Below are positions 25,861-35,049 of a stretch of 52,334 bases of DNA, in pieces. The notes below the pieces were generated by a model. The model saw only the letters and a list, made by a program, of their open reading frames with translations, was not told the origin of the DNA and searched no databases. Within the stretch, counting starts at the first letter, position 1; each line of letters opens with the position of its first letter. The translations under genes were made by a program, and so were the position numbers. Origin of the DNA: Actinomycetes bacterium (GTDB lineage Bacteria; Actinomycetota; Thermoleophilia; Solirubrobacterales; Solirubrobacteraceae). The stretch is taken from the NCBI GenBank assembly GCA_021851525.1, contig JAJZDA010000004.1:1-52334 (forward strand). Direction: 5' to 3'.

Positions 25861-26508
25861 GTGGAGATCGTTCCCGCCGAGCGCGCGGTCGAAATGGTTG
25901 CCGAACTGCTGCGCGCCAAGCCCGTCACGCCGGGCTTATCCTGCAAGGTGCGGGCTACCGACGGCCCAGGCGGCGTCGGCAAGAGCGCGCTCGCGGCACG
26001 AGTCAGCGAGGCGCTGGGAGGCTTGCCCGTCGTTCACACAGACGACTTCGCCAGTTGGGAGAACCAGTTCGACTGGTACCGGCGGCTGCTGGACCAAGTC
26101 CTGCGTCCACTCGCCGATGGCGGTCCGGCTCGATACCAGCGATTCGATTGGGAGCGCAACGTTCTGGCCGAGTGGCACGAGGTGGCGCCCTCCCCGTTCC
26201 TGATTCTCGAGGGAGTCAGCGCGTCACGCGAAGCGTTCAGACCGTATCTCACAGCGAGCGTCTGGATACACACCGACCGGGCCGAGAGACTTCGCCGCGG
26301 CCTACACCGAGACGGCGCGGAAGCCCTCCCCCGATGGCGGGAATGGATGGCCAGCGAAGACGACAACATCGCTCGTGAACAGCCCGACAGACGAGCCGAC
26401 CTGATCATCAACGGAGAGAGCGGTCGGGGCCTAGCCCGAACCACGCCCCGCTTTGATCGCCAGGTGTCTCTCCACGCCGTGCGCCGATGCACCCGCAAAG
26501 CGCGGTAG
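25861..26508 (+). CDS. P-loop kinase, uridine-kinase-like
   Basis: 215 residues. Walker A is GPGGVGKSALAARV, followed by VVHTDDFASWENQFDWYRRL (the DDF of the uridine kinase/PRK group), RYQRFDWERN and the strand FLILEGVSASREAF. The likely reaction is phosphoryl transfer to a nucleoside or similar small alcohol. GTG start; stands alone between vapB and an unknown gene. The last 30 residues are Arg-rich and unlike relatives, so the C-terminus may be altered by a frameshift. Confidence 0.75.
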   Translation: MEIVPAERAVEMVAELLRAKPVTPGLSCKVRATDGPGGVGKSALAARVSEALGGLPVVHTDDFASWENQFDWYRRLLDQVLRPLADGGPARYQRFDWERNVLAEWHEVAPSPFLILEGVSASREAFRPYLTASVWIHTDRAERLRRGLHRDGAEALPRWREWMASEDDNIAREQPDRRADLIINGESGRGLARTTPRFDRQVSLHAVRRCTRKAR

Positions 26509-26702
26509 GGAGGGCGGAGCCGGTCATCGGATGCGTCGCTGCAGCAGCGCTCAGCTCGGCGCGACGTCGGTGGCCGCGGCCCTCCGGTAGAGCATTGTCG
26601 ACGAGGAGCGGTCCGCGCGTGTTGAGTCGTAAAACTGCGTCGTGAGAGCTACGTCGGGGGGGGGCAGGTCTAGGGTTGTGTCGACCGTCGCTGTCTGAGC
26701 CC
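26509..26702. other. Intergenic stretch
   Basis: No convincing gene. It contains a run of nine G at about 26657-26665, a place where assembly errors could occur. Confidence 0.4.
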
Positions 26703-27242
26703 TTAGGCGAGACGTTTTGCCTTCTGTGCGGCGAATCCTTCGTCGGTGAGGATGGCGGCCCAGGCGATCCGCACCTTCGATCCAAGCAGCGCCCTGTACT
26801 CAAGCCCGGCCGCTGTGGCCCGCAGATCCCCAGACTCGCCCTTGCTCTTCGAGCCCGTCCAGTGACAGCCAACAAGCATGAGGCCTGGCGCGAGGTCTAC
26901 CCACCATGCACCCAGTTGCTTTTCTGCCTTTCTGTCCTGAGCCTCGTCAAGCAGCACCCGATAGCCGCAGCCCCTGGCTTCCAGGTCAGCCTCCAGTGCG
27001 GCAGCGCTCGTGTCAGGCAGATCGAAGGAGATCGCAACATCCGGGTCGCTCGCGCGATGGATGTTGACCCGGCAAGACGTTGTGCCGATCGCCTCGACTT
27101 CGAAAGGCCACCGCTCGAGACGACCGGTGATCTTGTGACGTCCGAGCTTGAGGGTCCAAGACACACCGTCAAGCTCGACCGTGCCCGCGGCACCTGAGAT
27201 CGGCTTCGTGTTCGCGACAGAGGTTTCGCGTTTTTCAGCCAC
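26703..27242 (-). CDS. Hypothetical protein
   Basis: 179 residues from GTG 27242 (MAEKRETSVANTKPISG). The body reads LDGVSWTLKLGRHKITGRLE, later RVNIHRASDPDVAISFDLPD and ends WAAILTDEGFAAQKAKRLA. Mixed alpha/beta, soluble, Trp-containing; no known motif. The reading frame stays open for another 340 bases upstream, but composition there is not gene-like. No functional clue from its neighbours, a kinase and an ART-like small gene. Confidence 0.55.
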   Translation of the reverse strand: MAEKRETSVANTKPISGAAGTVELDGVSWTLKLGRHKITGRLERWPFEVEAIGTTSCRVNIHRASDPDVAISFDLPDTSAAALEADLEARGCGYRVLLDEAQDRKAEKQLGAWWVDLAPGLMLVGCHWTGSKSKGESGDLRATAAGLEYRALLGSKVRIAWAAILTDEGFAAQKAKRLA

Positions 27243-27707
27243 ACGCTGAGGGCTGTGCCGGGCTGGGCTGTTGAGGGTTCGGACCGTGGTCCCAGGCGTC
27301 GTCCATGCCGCCAGGTGCCGGCGTCCGTGTCGGCGGTCGCGGCCGTCGACGGGCGGCGTGTGCCCGTCCGGTCGGCGAGCCGTCCGGCGGGGAACGGCTC
27401 GGCTTGGGAAGGGGAAGGTCACGCTGCTTGCCTGCTCGCTCGACTCTCCTCGACCCGCTCCGCCCGGGCGCGTTTCAGACCCGCCCGACCAGATGCTCAC
27501 CTCAACCTGCATGGCGTGGAATGGCCGGTCCGACGCGACTGGGGCTGCGGTGTGTTCCTGAGCCAGCGAGACCGTCGGCATCTGCGCAGGGCGCGCAGAT
27601 GCCGCTGCCGACTGTGCCGTGACCGTTGCTTTGCGATCTGCCCTCCTCCACTGACCATCGCCGTGGCGGCGACCGGCGACCGGCAGCCGGCGACCGGTCC
27701 GCGCGGG
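27243..27707. other. Intergenic stretch with perfect 12-bp hairpin
   Basis: No frame here has convincing codon use. At 27576-27604 lies CGGCATCTGCGC / GCGCAGATGCCG with a five-base loop, strong enough to be a terminator or part of a small RNA. A run of CGACCGG-type short repeats follows at about 27667-27700. Confidence 0.45.
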
Positions 27708-27965
27708 TCAGCCCGGGAGCTGAGCCGGCTCGGCTGGCAGGAGGTTGGTGACCCGCGACGGGATCAGAAACTCGCGGTGGCCCCGTCCTGGATCGGCGTG
27801 GGACTCGAACCTGGCCAGTCGCACGTCCGGCATGTCGATCGCCACCCAGACGCCCGGCCCTGCCTCATCAAGGGCGGGGCTGTCGAACCAGAGCAAGTCG
27901 CCGCGCAGGGTGCCGCGCATCGCCTGCTCGGCTTCCGCCGCGGACAACCGGGTGAACAGCCTCAT
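27708..27965 (-). CDS. Small hypothetical protein, faintly ART-like
   Basis: 85 residues from ATG 27965. The order MRLFTRLSAAEAEQAMRG, LLWFDSPALDEAGPGVWVAI and ESHADPGRGHREFLIPSRVT resembles, from memory, short actinobacterial proteins with an ADP-ribosyltransferase-like fold (RLYH at the start, W.SD.PL in the middle, YREWLIPA near the end), but is shorter than those. It may be a cut-down relative. The likeness is by eye only. Confidence 0.45.
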   Translation of the reverse strand: MRLFTRLSAAEAEQAMRGTLRGDLLWFDSPALDEAGPGVWVAIDMPDVRLARFESHADPGRGHREFLIPSRVTNLLPAEPAQLPG

Positions 27966-28255
27966 CGCCAGCGACGTTATCTGACGGTCGCTTCCCTCGG
28001 GGCCCGCATGGCGCCGGCGAGATCACGGCGATGCTGCGGTGGCACGGCTGTCTCAGGTGAAAAACGTGGCGGTGTGAGCTATCCTGGTCTTGTCAGATAG
28101 CGATGGCAACCAGAGGGCGAGACCTTCTTCTGAACGTCCCCTTCCCGCGAAAGCAGCCTGATCTTCTGATGGCCGAAAGTCCATCCACGGGTGGGCTTTC
28201 CGCGTTTAACGGATGCACCGTGACCGCCGAGCGGCCGGCGCGGTGAGGGCGGCTC
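27966..28255. other. Intergenic stretch with two small hairpins
   Basis: GCTATC / GATAGC with a 12-base spacer at 28078-28101 and, at 28175-28200, GAAAG..CCAC / GTGG..CTTTC followed by CCGCGTTT. The pair could bound a small RNA, but I recognise no RNA family and no gene. Confidence 0.35.
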
Positions 28256-28591
28256 TCAAGGCAGGATGTCGTTCAGCGTCGCCGTGAAGCCGCTGCCGGA
28301 CTCTTCCAGCTCGCCTTCGATGTGCAGTCGCGCCGGGCCGTTCTCGGTCCATAGATCCAGGAAGTAAGCCCAACCTGGCAGCTCCGGGTCGTCGGACCTG
28401 CTGATCGCCTCGACGGTATAGATCTCATGGGGCGGCAGCACCAGCGGCTCCGGGCAGTCGACCTCGACTCGTCTGCACAGGTCTTCAACGTCGAGCCGGT
28501 CGCCCGACAGCTCACGGAGCTCGTCGTATTCACCATCAACCACAAGGTCGACCACGCGCGCCAGAGCGCGATACATCCCCTCGGGCATCAG
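28256..28591 (-). CDS. DUF7668-like protein
   Basis: About 111 residues from ATG 28591 (MPEGMYRALARVVDLVVDGE). It has the order found in this small domain family: a helix with DGEYDELRELS, then CRRVEVDCPEPLVLPPHEIY, a beta strand region (YFLDLWTENGPARLHIEGEL) and the closing FTATLNDI. Function of the family unknown; it often accompanies secreted-toxin or immunity genes. The frame is open upstream to 28918, but that part is less gene-like. Confidence 0.6.
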   Translation of the reverse strand: MMPEGMYRALARVVDLVVDGEYDELRELSGDRLDVEDLCRRVEVDCPEPLVLPPHEIYTVEAISRSDDPELPGWAYFLDLWTENGPARLHIEGELEESGSGFTATLNDILP

Positions 28592-29054
28592 CTCTTGCGT
28601 TTCATCGAACTCGACGTGTCCGCCCAGCTCATGGCCTGGCGTCAGCCCCAATCGGCTGAAGAAGTAGTCCTCGCATGCCGCGCGCGCCTGGCGGCACACG
28701 CCCTTAGGCAGACCTGCGGCGCGCAGGCCGAAGACCCCCGCCTCGAGAGCGTCCCCCAGCGTCTCGTGCCGGCGAGTGAGCTGAGCGGTCACGGCGCGAC
28801 CGTGCTCGCAGTTGCGGGCCACGGAAACGCCGGCCAGCAGGACCGATGGGGCGTCGTGGCGGCTGTAACCAGGGCAGCCCCGCACCGCGGAGTGAAGGAC
28901 GATCAGATGGTCGCCCATCGCGCCTTCATCGCCGCTCGCGCGCTGGACGTCGGTCCCGATCGATCATCTCGCTGAGCCCATCTTGGTCGTGCTGCCATGG
29001 CTGATCATCCTACGAGCAATCTGGCGCTCTCAGTTCGCTCGTGCGGTGCGCGGG

Positions 29055-31820
29055 TCAGGCGCGCTGCGCGAACATCGCGGCAAGCTCAGCCCGCGAGCTG
29101 ACGGTGAGCTTCTGGAAGATGTGTGAGACGTGCGTCTTGACTGTCGCCCGAGTCACGAACATACGCTCGGCTATCTGCGGGTTGGTGAGGCCGTCGGCAA
29201 CGTGCTCAACCACCTGCAGCTCCGTCGGCGTCAGCGCATCCCAGCCTCGCGCGGGCCGGCCGCGCACTCCACGAGAGCGACGTACCCATGCGAGCGCCGC
29301 GGCGGGGGGCATCGCCGCCGCCGCGCGGCGGCTCGCCGCCGCGCCCTCGACTCCGAGCTCAGCGACAACCAGCGCGTCGAGTGCGGTGATCGCGGGCGCG
29401 AGCAGCTCTGACCGAGCCAGGCGGAACTCGGATCGCAGCCGCCCGGAGACACCGAGCAGGCGCGCCGCGCGGACGTGGTCATGGCGGCCTGCCGCTGCCT
29501 GAGCCAGGATCTCCAGGAGCTCCGGGACGCGGTCCATCGCGGGCCGCCGGATGCGTTGGTCCAGGGCGCCGTGCGTGAGTTCCTCCGCCTCGCTCCACCC
29601 CTCCGCGGCGATCGCCAGGCGGCCAAGTTGCTCACGCGCCCGCGCGGTCAGCGAATCGGTGCACAGGCGCTCGGCCAGTGCCAGCGCCTCCCGTGAGCGC
29701 GCGAGCGCCACGTCCACGTCGTTCATCGCGGTTGCCACCTCGGAGAGGGCGAGCAGCGCCTCACACAGTGTCCACCCGTGGTCCATGCCGCTGAGGACGA
29801 GTTCTTCCAGAGGGGCGCGGGCCGCGTCCAGTCGGCCAAGTTCCGCGTGTGCGCGCGCGAGCTCGATCCGGGTGATGGGCAGGACCATGAACGCCCCGCT
29901 GGTGACCGCCGCCGCCTCACTGGCTTGGAGCCGCACCCAGGCCGCCTGCGCCTCGCCCTCCAGCAGCTCCAGCCGCGCGAGGAGGACCTGTGCAAAACCT
30001 TCGGTCACCGGGTCGCCGAGCCTGCGGGCGGCCGCCAGGCCTGATCGGAACAGCTCACGCGCCCGTTCACGCTCGCCGCCGGCCTGGGCACACCAGCCGA
30101 GCCCGATGGCCCGCCAGGCTTCGCCCTCGAGCCCGGTCCGCTCGATTGACGGGAGGGCCTGGTCGAGGACGCTCTGCGCCGCCTCGTATTCGCCGGTCAT
30201 CAGGTAGGACCAGCCGTAGGTGGTGAGCGCCGACATCAACGTCCAATCCTGCTGAGACTCCGTTGCGAGCCTGATCGACTCCAGGAAGCCGGAGCGGCTG
30301 CCGACCGGGTCCTGGGCCATCTGGATCGCGGCGAGGGAGAATCTCGCTCGTGCCTGCGTCGGCGTGTCGCCGCACGCCGTGGACACGGCCAGCGCCTCCT
30401 GAAAGCTCTCGATCGCGGAGCCGTAATCGCCGCGATATGAAGCGAGGTGAGCGCGCGACCAGAGTCCCCTGGCACGCATGGCCGGCGACTCCAGCGAGGA
30501 GGCGGCCAGCGCACGTTCGATCGTGCGTTGCCCCGCCAGGAAGCGGCCGCGCATGTTCCACCACATCGTCAGGCCGACGGCCAGCCGCAGCGCCTTGCCC
30601 GGATCGCGCTCCAGGCCGTGAAGGATCGCGGCGTGAAGGTTCGCGCCGTCGGGTTCCAGCCGGGCAAGGCAGTTCAGGTTGCGCGGTGTCTCGAGCTCCA
30701 CGCCCGCCGCCTCGGCGAGCCCCAGGAAGAAGTCCAGGTGACGGCCGCGCAGAGCGCTGTGTTCGCCGCTCTGCTCGAGCAGTTCCAGCCCGTACTGGCG
30801 GATCGTCTCGAGCAGGCGGTAGCGCGCCTCACCGTTGCTCTCGTGGGCCTCCACAAGCGACTTGTCGACCAGGGAGGTGAGCAGGTCCACGATGTCCTTC
30901 CCACGTATCGTGCCGTATCCACAGATCGCTTCGGCGGCCTCCAGCGACCAACCATCGTGGAACACCGCCAGTCGCTGAAAGAGCGAGCGTTCCTGCTCCG
31001 CAAGCAGCCTGAAGCTCCAGTCAGCCGACGCGCGCAGCGTCCGGTGTCGAGGCGCCACGCCCCGCGCTGAAGCTGTCAGCAGCCGGAAGCGCTCGCTGAG
31101 CTTCGACGCGATCTGCTCCACGGGCATCATTCGCACACGCGCGGCTGCGAGTTCGATCGCCAGCGGGATGCCGTCCAGCTCGCGACAGATTCGCGCCACC
31201 GATGCCGCGTTCTCCGCGTTCAGCGTGAACCCGGCAGACGCGCGCCGCGCCCGGTCCAGAAACAGCTGTCCCGCGTCTGAGGACTCCACCGCGTCCACAT
31301 CCGCCGATCCGTCGCGTTCGGTGGCCGGCACGCCGAACGGTGGCACCAGCCAGTCCGCCTCCCCCTGAACCCCGAGTGGCTCACGGCTGGTGGTCAACAC
31401 CGCCACGCGCGGGCAGCCTCGGAGCAGGGCCTCCGACAGCTCGGCGGCCGCCGGCAGCAGATGCTCACAGTTGTCCAGCACGACCAGAGCACGGCGTTCG
31501 CGCAGATGGTCGACGGCCGCGTCGGTGAGCGATCGGCCAGGGAGGGGGCGAACGCCCAGTACGCCCGTGAGGGCGGGAGCCACCGTGGCGCCGTCCTCGA
31601 GCGGTGCGAGCTCCACCCACCACGTGCCGTCGGGGAACTCCTCTCGCAGATCCCCGGCAACCGCGGCAGCGAGCCGCGTCTTACCCACGCCGCCCGCCCC
31701 CACGAGCGCCAGCAGCCGCGTGCCACTCAGAGCTTCGGCGACATCCCGCCGTTCGGCGGCGCGCCCGACGAAGCTCGTCAGCTGCAGCGGCAGATTGTTA
31801 GGCCAACGAGACTCCGACAC
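29055..31820 (-). CDS. Large ATPase/TPR transcriptional regulator with C-terminal LuxR HTH
   Basis: A signal-responsive activator of about 921 residues. Order of parts: NLPLQLTSFVGR start, Walker A LVGAGGVGKTRL (about 40-50), Walker B RALVVLDNCEHLL, VLTTSREPLGVQGE (sensor region), winged helix, then a long alpha-helical TPR-like array from about 370 to 830, and finally a LuxR-type HTH (LTPTELQVVEHVADGLTNPQ, then MFVTRATVKTHVSHIFQKL). GTG 31820 is taken because the family start (SFVGR) follows closely; upstream the frame is Gly/Trp/Arg-rich and not gene-like. Target genes unknown. Confidence 0.88.
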   Translation of the reverse strand: MSESRWPNNLPLQLTSFVGRAAERRDVAEALSGTRLLALVGAGGVGKTRLAAAVAGDLREEFPDGTWWVELAPLEDGATVAPALTGVLGVRPLPGRSLTDAAVDHLRERRALVVLDNCEHLLPAAAELSEALLRGCPRVAVLTTSREPLGVQGEADWLVPPFGVPATERDGSADVDAVESSDAGQLFLDRARRASAGFTLNAENAASVARICRELDGIPLAIELAAARVRMMPVEQIASKLSERFRLLTASARGVAPRHRTLRASADWSFRLLAEQERSLFQRLAVFHDGWSLEAAEAICGYGTIRGKDIVDLLTSLVDKSLVEAHESNGEARYRLLETIRQYGLELLEQSGEHSALRGRHLDFFLGLAEAAGVELETPRNLNCLARLEPDGANLHAAILHGLERDPGKALRLAVGLTMWWNMRGRFLAGQRTIERALAASSLESPAMRARGLWSRAHLASYRGDYGSAIESFQEALAVSTACGDTPTQARARFSLAAIQMAQDPVGSRSGFLESIRLATESQQDWTLMSALTTYGWSYLMTGEYEAAQSVLDQALPSIERTGLEGEAWRAIGLGWCAQAGGERERARELFRSGLAAARRLGDPVTEGFAQVLLARLELLEGEAQAAWVRLQASEAAAVTSGAFMVLPITRIELARAHAELGRLDAARAPLEELVLSGMDHGWTLCEALLALSEVATAMNDVDVALARSREALALAERLCTDSLTARAREQLGRLAIAAEGWSEAEELTHGALDQRIRRPAMDRVPELLEILAQAAAGRHDHVRAARLLGVSGRLRSEFRLARSELLAPAITALDALVVAELGVEGAAASRRAAAAMPPAAALAWVRRSRGVRGRPARGWDALTPTELQVVEHVADGLTNPQIAERMFVTRATVKTHVSHIFQKLTVSSRAELAAMFAQRA

Positions 31821-32090
31821 GCCAGCGCACAATGTAGGACGCCGTTGGCGGCTTCGCGTCGTCCCACGCCGCCAACCCCAACCCCCAACCCCCAGCCCGC
31901 GGCTCCGGCTAAACCCGCAGCGGTTCGCGAAGTTCGCAGCGGATCTGACCGAGTCTCGGCATGCCGTCGTCGAACCCATGATCAATCCGGTCCGCTCGGG
32001 TCCTCGAACTCCGCTGGACCCGAAGCTCCGCGCGGGTCCCGGCACCCCGCTCAGGTCCTGGAACTCCGCGCGGTATCTGGAGCTGAAGCT

Positions 32091-32125
32091 GCGGGTTGCG
32101 GCGACACGCGGTCACCGCAACCCGC
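32091..32125 (-). terminator. Terminator of the secreted-protein gene 32133-34250
   Basis: Perfect 11-bp stem GCGGGTTGCGG / CCGCAACCCGC, 13-base loop, beginning eight bases after the stop codon on the minus strand. The rest of the gap 31821-32090 holds no gene; it has short C-rich repeats (CCAACCCC type) just before the regulator gene. Confidence 0.65.
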
Positions 32126-32132
32126 GGGCCGG

Positions 32133-34250
32133 CTACTTCCTCCTGCGCCGCTTCACCTTCACGGCCCTGAACGTGACAGCCCTGTTCACCGTTGGCCTGC
32201 GGCTCCCGGTCGGGGTGACCGTCAGCTGAGCACCGATCCGCTTCAGCCGCCTGAGCAGCTTCGCGTCCCGCGCGGGCAGCACGAGCCTCAAGGTCTCCCG
32301 CCTGCCGGCGGTGATCGCGTAGCGGTGTTGAGCGAGCGTCAGCCGCTTCGTCCTCGGCTTGGCGTGTTTGGTCTTGCCGCGCCGGATGATGGCGCTGATC
32401 GCGGTTGTGAGCTTGCCCTTGAGATGCTCGACCGCCATGAGCTTCACCGTGCCCGCGCAGGCAGCCCCACGGCACGCCAGCACGACTGTTGCCACCCGTC
32501 CGCGCACCCTGAGTGAGGCGATCCGCACCGCCGGTCTCGTGGCCGCGGCATGAACCGGTGTCGGGTTGGCCGATGGCGCCGAGCCGGTGGCGGACAGAGG
32601 CACCGTGGCCACCGGCGCCGGGGCGACCGTCAGAGAGAGCGCGTCGTTGACGGTCTGCGCCGGCGGGCCAGCGTCTGTGTCTGTGACGATGAACAGGCTA
32701 TGCGCGGCGCTGGTCGGCGTACCTGAGATGACGCCGGTCGCGGCGTCCAGCGACAACCCGGCCGGTAACGACCCGGTTGTCACGGCCCAGTCCGCCTGGC
32801 CGCTGCCGCCCAGCGCGGTCAGCCTGGCGCTGTAGGGGTGGCCGACGGTGGCCGCCGGGAGGTCCGTGGTGCCCGCGGTCAACGCCGCTGCCGAAACGTC
32901 GAAGAACGACGAGTAGGACAACCCCCCTCCGATCGTGACTGGCACCACACAGTCGGTGGCGTCCTGGCACCAGAGCGCCGTCGTCAGCATGGTGCTTGCG
33001 CCGCCACTGGGGAGATCACTCAACGCGGACCAGGTTCCAGCCGTCTCGGTTGTGACCGTCGGCACCTCTGTCAGGCTCGGTGTGACCGTCAGCCCGACGG
33101 CCACACAGTCCTCAAGGTCAAAGCAGCTGATCGACGAGAGCGACGCGACGGAGAACACCACCGCCCCGTAGCTGACGGTCCCGCCGGCGATCGATGATGG
33201 TGCCTGCGGGATCCCGCCCACGATCGGTATGGCCAGACCAAAGGCACCACTGCTGGTTGAGTACGAGCCGGCAGCCACGCAGCTGCCCGCGCTCGGGCAG
33301 CTGACGGTCGTGAGGCCGGTTGTGACCCCGCCGAACGGGGCCGGGGCCAGCGCGGTCCACGTGGTTGCGCTGGAACCAGCAGGTGCCGGCGCGGCAACGC
33401 CCGTCGGATCCGGGCCGCCGAGGGTAACCGTCCAGGGCGTGCTGTTGACCACGGCCCCGTCCGGGACGGCGTAGCTTCCCACCGCCTGGCACGCGCCTGC
33501 GGGGGGACAGGAGATGGCTGTGAGATTGGCGCCAGTGGCGGCGGAGCCGCCGCTGGGCAGGCCGCTGATCTCGGTTGCCGTCCACGTGCCCGTGAGTGAC
33601 CCGGTCGTGCTCAGTGGCATCTGCTTGGCAGCGGCGTCCTGGTAATAACCGACCGCCGTGCAGCTCGTCGCCTGGCAGGAGACGCCGGTCAGCATCGACT
33701 GCTGCGCTGCGGCGCCGGCGGCCGCGTCGGGTGCGCTCGGCAGGGAGGGCGCCTGCGGGGTGCCGAAGCTGACGCCGGTACCGCTGAGCGTGAACGGCAT
33801 GACGAGCGGAGCTTCGCCGCCGCTGCTGTTGGCGTAATACCCGACCGCGACGCATGAGGCGGCGTCCATGCACGAGACCGCGCTGAACGCGTCAGGAGCG
33901 GTCGCACCCGAAGCCGCCAGGGGCGGCGCGGTCGTCGGGGCCACCGGCTCACCCCACACGTGGTTGTGCTCGACCAGGACAAACGACCCGCCGGAACTCC
34001 CCGACCGCTCAACGCCGACGGCGACACAGTTCCCCGTCGTCGAACATGTGATGCCGGTCGGGACCACGAGGCTTCCCAACCCGCCTGCGGCCGTCAGGGT
34101 CGGGGTCTGACCCCAGACCACGCCGCTCGTAGCCGCGCTGGCGCGCGATGCCGCCGCCAGAGCGGCAAATCCGACGCACAGCATGGCCAGGACGGCCAGC
34201 ACTGCCCGGCGCCCGGACCAGCCGGCCTGGCGATTGACTGCATCAGTCAC
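32133..34250 (-). CDS. Secreted protein with seven paired-Cys (SC-x5/7-C) repeats and an Ig-like domain
   Basis: Exported, 705 residues. GTG 34250 is preceded by GGGAG at five bases and followed by a signal peptide (RRAVLAVLAMLCVGFAALAA, cleavage at ASA). Seven repeats with a Cys pair follow: ITCSTTGNCVAVG, VSCMDAASCVAVGYY, VSCQATSCTAVGYY, ISCPPAGACQAVGSY, VSCPSAGSCVAAGSY, ISCFDLEDCVAVGL and LWCQDATDCVVPV; seven-fold repetition suggests a beta propeller with disulfides. Then comes a putative Ig domain (GHPYSARLTALGGSG, SLPAGLSLDAATGVISGTP) and a basic beta-sandwich C-terminus. Probably surface-located or released. Similar repeats recur in the gene at 51099. Confidence 0.8.
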   Translation of the reverse strand: MTDAVNRQAGWSGRRAVLAVLAMLCVGFAALAAASRASAATSGVVWGQTPTLTAAGGLGSLVVPTGITCSTTGNCVAVGVERSGSSGGSFVLVEHNHVWGEPVAPTTAPPLAASGATAPDAFSAVSCMDAASCVAVGYYANSSGGEAPLVMPFTLSGTGVSFGTPQAPSLPSAPDAAAGAAAQQSMLTGVSCQATSCTAVGYYQDAAAKQMPLSTTGSLTGTWTATEISGLPSGGSAATGANLTAISCPPAGACQAVGSYAVPDGAVVNSTPWTVTLGGPDPTGVAAPAPAGSSATTWTALAPAPFGGVTTGLTTVSCPSAGSCVAAGSYSTSSGAFGLAIPIVGGIPQAPSSIAGGTVSYGAVVFSVASLSSISCFDLEDCVAVGLTVTPSLTEVPTVTTETAGTWSALSDLPSGGASTMLTTALWCQDATDCVVPVTIGGGLSYSSFFDVSAAALTAGTTDLPAATVGHPYSARLTALGGSGQADWAVTTGSLPAGLSLDAATGVISGTPTSAAHSLFIVTDTDAGPPAQTVNDALSLTVAPAPVATVPLSATGSAPSANPTPVHAAATRPAVRIASLRVRGRVATVVLACRGAACAGTVKLMAVEHLKGKLTTAISAIIRRGKTKHAKPRTKRLTLAQHRYAITAGRRETLRLVLPARDAKLLRRLKRIGAQLTVTPTGSRRPTVNRAVTFRAVKVKRRRRK

Positions 34251-34279
34251 AAGAACTCCCTTTCCGTTGTTCAGCCCCA

Positions 34280-34334
34280 GCGCGATCCGACCCCAGCGCG
34301 ATCCAATGCGGCGCGATTCGAGGCGGCGCGATCC
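34280..34334. repeat. Four GCGCGAT(C/T)C direct repeats at 15-16 bp spacing
   Basis: Copies start at 34280, 34296, 34311 and 34326, just upstream of the secreted-protein start at 34250. Even spacing suggests a binding array or a replication-slippage repeat in the 5' untranslated region. Nothing else is seen in 34335-34536. Confidence 0.55.
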
Positions 34335-34536
34335 AACCGCGGCACGCGCGGCACGCGCGGCCGGCGGCGCCGCGTCGCACTTCATCCGTCCTGAGGCCCG
34401 TCCGTGGGCAGAGCAACTCAGGCTAGGTCGCGTCCGCGCCGGGAACATCGGCCAGCTGGGCGATATTGCGGCCGGGCCGCGCGACGCGGAGATCGGCCGC
34501 CGGTCCGTCCTGCCGCGCCGCCGATCAATCCCGGTC

Positions 34537-35049
34537 TCAGCCCGCTGGTCTGCTGCGAGCGGCGGACGTCACGTAGAACCTGGCGGTCCCAGGTCGCAAG
34601 CGCGAGGCACGCTCACCGGCCAGCACGCGGCCGTGCAAGCGGTGGAGCTCTTGATGGCGCAGGATCATGGCTGCGCACGTCCACAGCGCGCCGGTCATCA
34701 AGCCGAGCAGGCCGACCAAGAACATCGCGTCGCCGGCCAGCGCGCCCGCGAGCCCGAGCAGCGCAGCGACCATCAGGGCATCACGCAGGACCACGGCCTC
34801 AGCGTGCCGGTTGGTCCTCACGTCGAGGTCCGCCGGGAGGGTGGGCGCCTCCTGCGCCTTGCGCAGCGACGGCACCACCGTCAGCGCGGCCGTCAGGCCC
34901 GTGAACCCGGTGCAGTAGATGATCGCCCGGGTCACGTCGTGAGGGCCAGCGGCCAGGGCCCACCCCATCCCGACCGAACCGTACGTGAGCGAGAGCGCGC
35001 CCGCTCTGGCCCATTCCCTAACCACCGGCTTCAACGACTGTCGATGCAC
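34537..35049 (-). CDS. Small integral membrane protein
   Basis: About 170 residues from GTG 35049. Four hydrophobic stretches can be seen: AGALSLTYGSVGMGWALAA, AIIYCTGFTGLTAALTVVP, RDALMVAALLGLAGALAG and AMFLVGLLGLMTGALWTCAA, separated by a short polar loop with an ADLDVRTNRHAEA segment. The C-terminal tail is basic (RHQELHRLHGRVLAGERASR). Family not recognised; upstream frame is open but Pro/Arg-rich and unlikely. It stands divergent from the giant glycine-rich gene. Confidence 0.65.
   Translation of the reverse strand: MHRQSLKPVVREWARAGALSLTYGSVGMGWALAAGPHDVTRAIIYCTGFTGLTAALTVVPSLRKAQEAPTLPADLDVRTNRHAEAVVLRDALMVAALLGLAGALAGDAMFLVGLLGLMTGALWTCAAMILRHQELHRLHGRVLAGERASRLRPGTARFYVTSAARSRPAG

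Noticed and set aside
26876-27581. Upstream extension of the 179-residue protein to 27581
   Set aside because: The added N-terminus is Arg/Pro/Ser-rich, and GTG 27242 begins the protein-like part.
34280-34334. CRISPR-like array
   Set aside because: Repeats are only 9 bp with 6-7 bp between; no spacers, no cas genes in the window.
34361-34448. ATG-like earlier start for the seven-repeat secreted protein
   Set aside because: It would put 66 Arg-rich residues before the signal peptide; GTG 34250 has a ribosome site and the signal peptide next to it.
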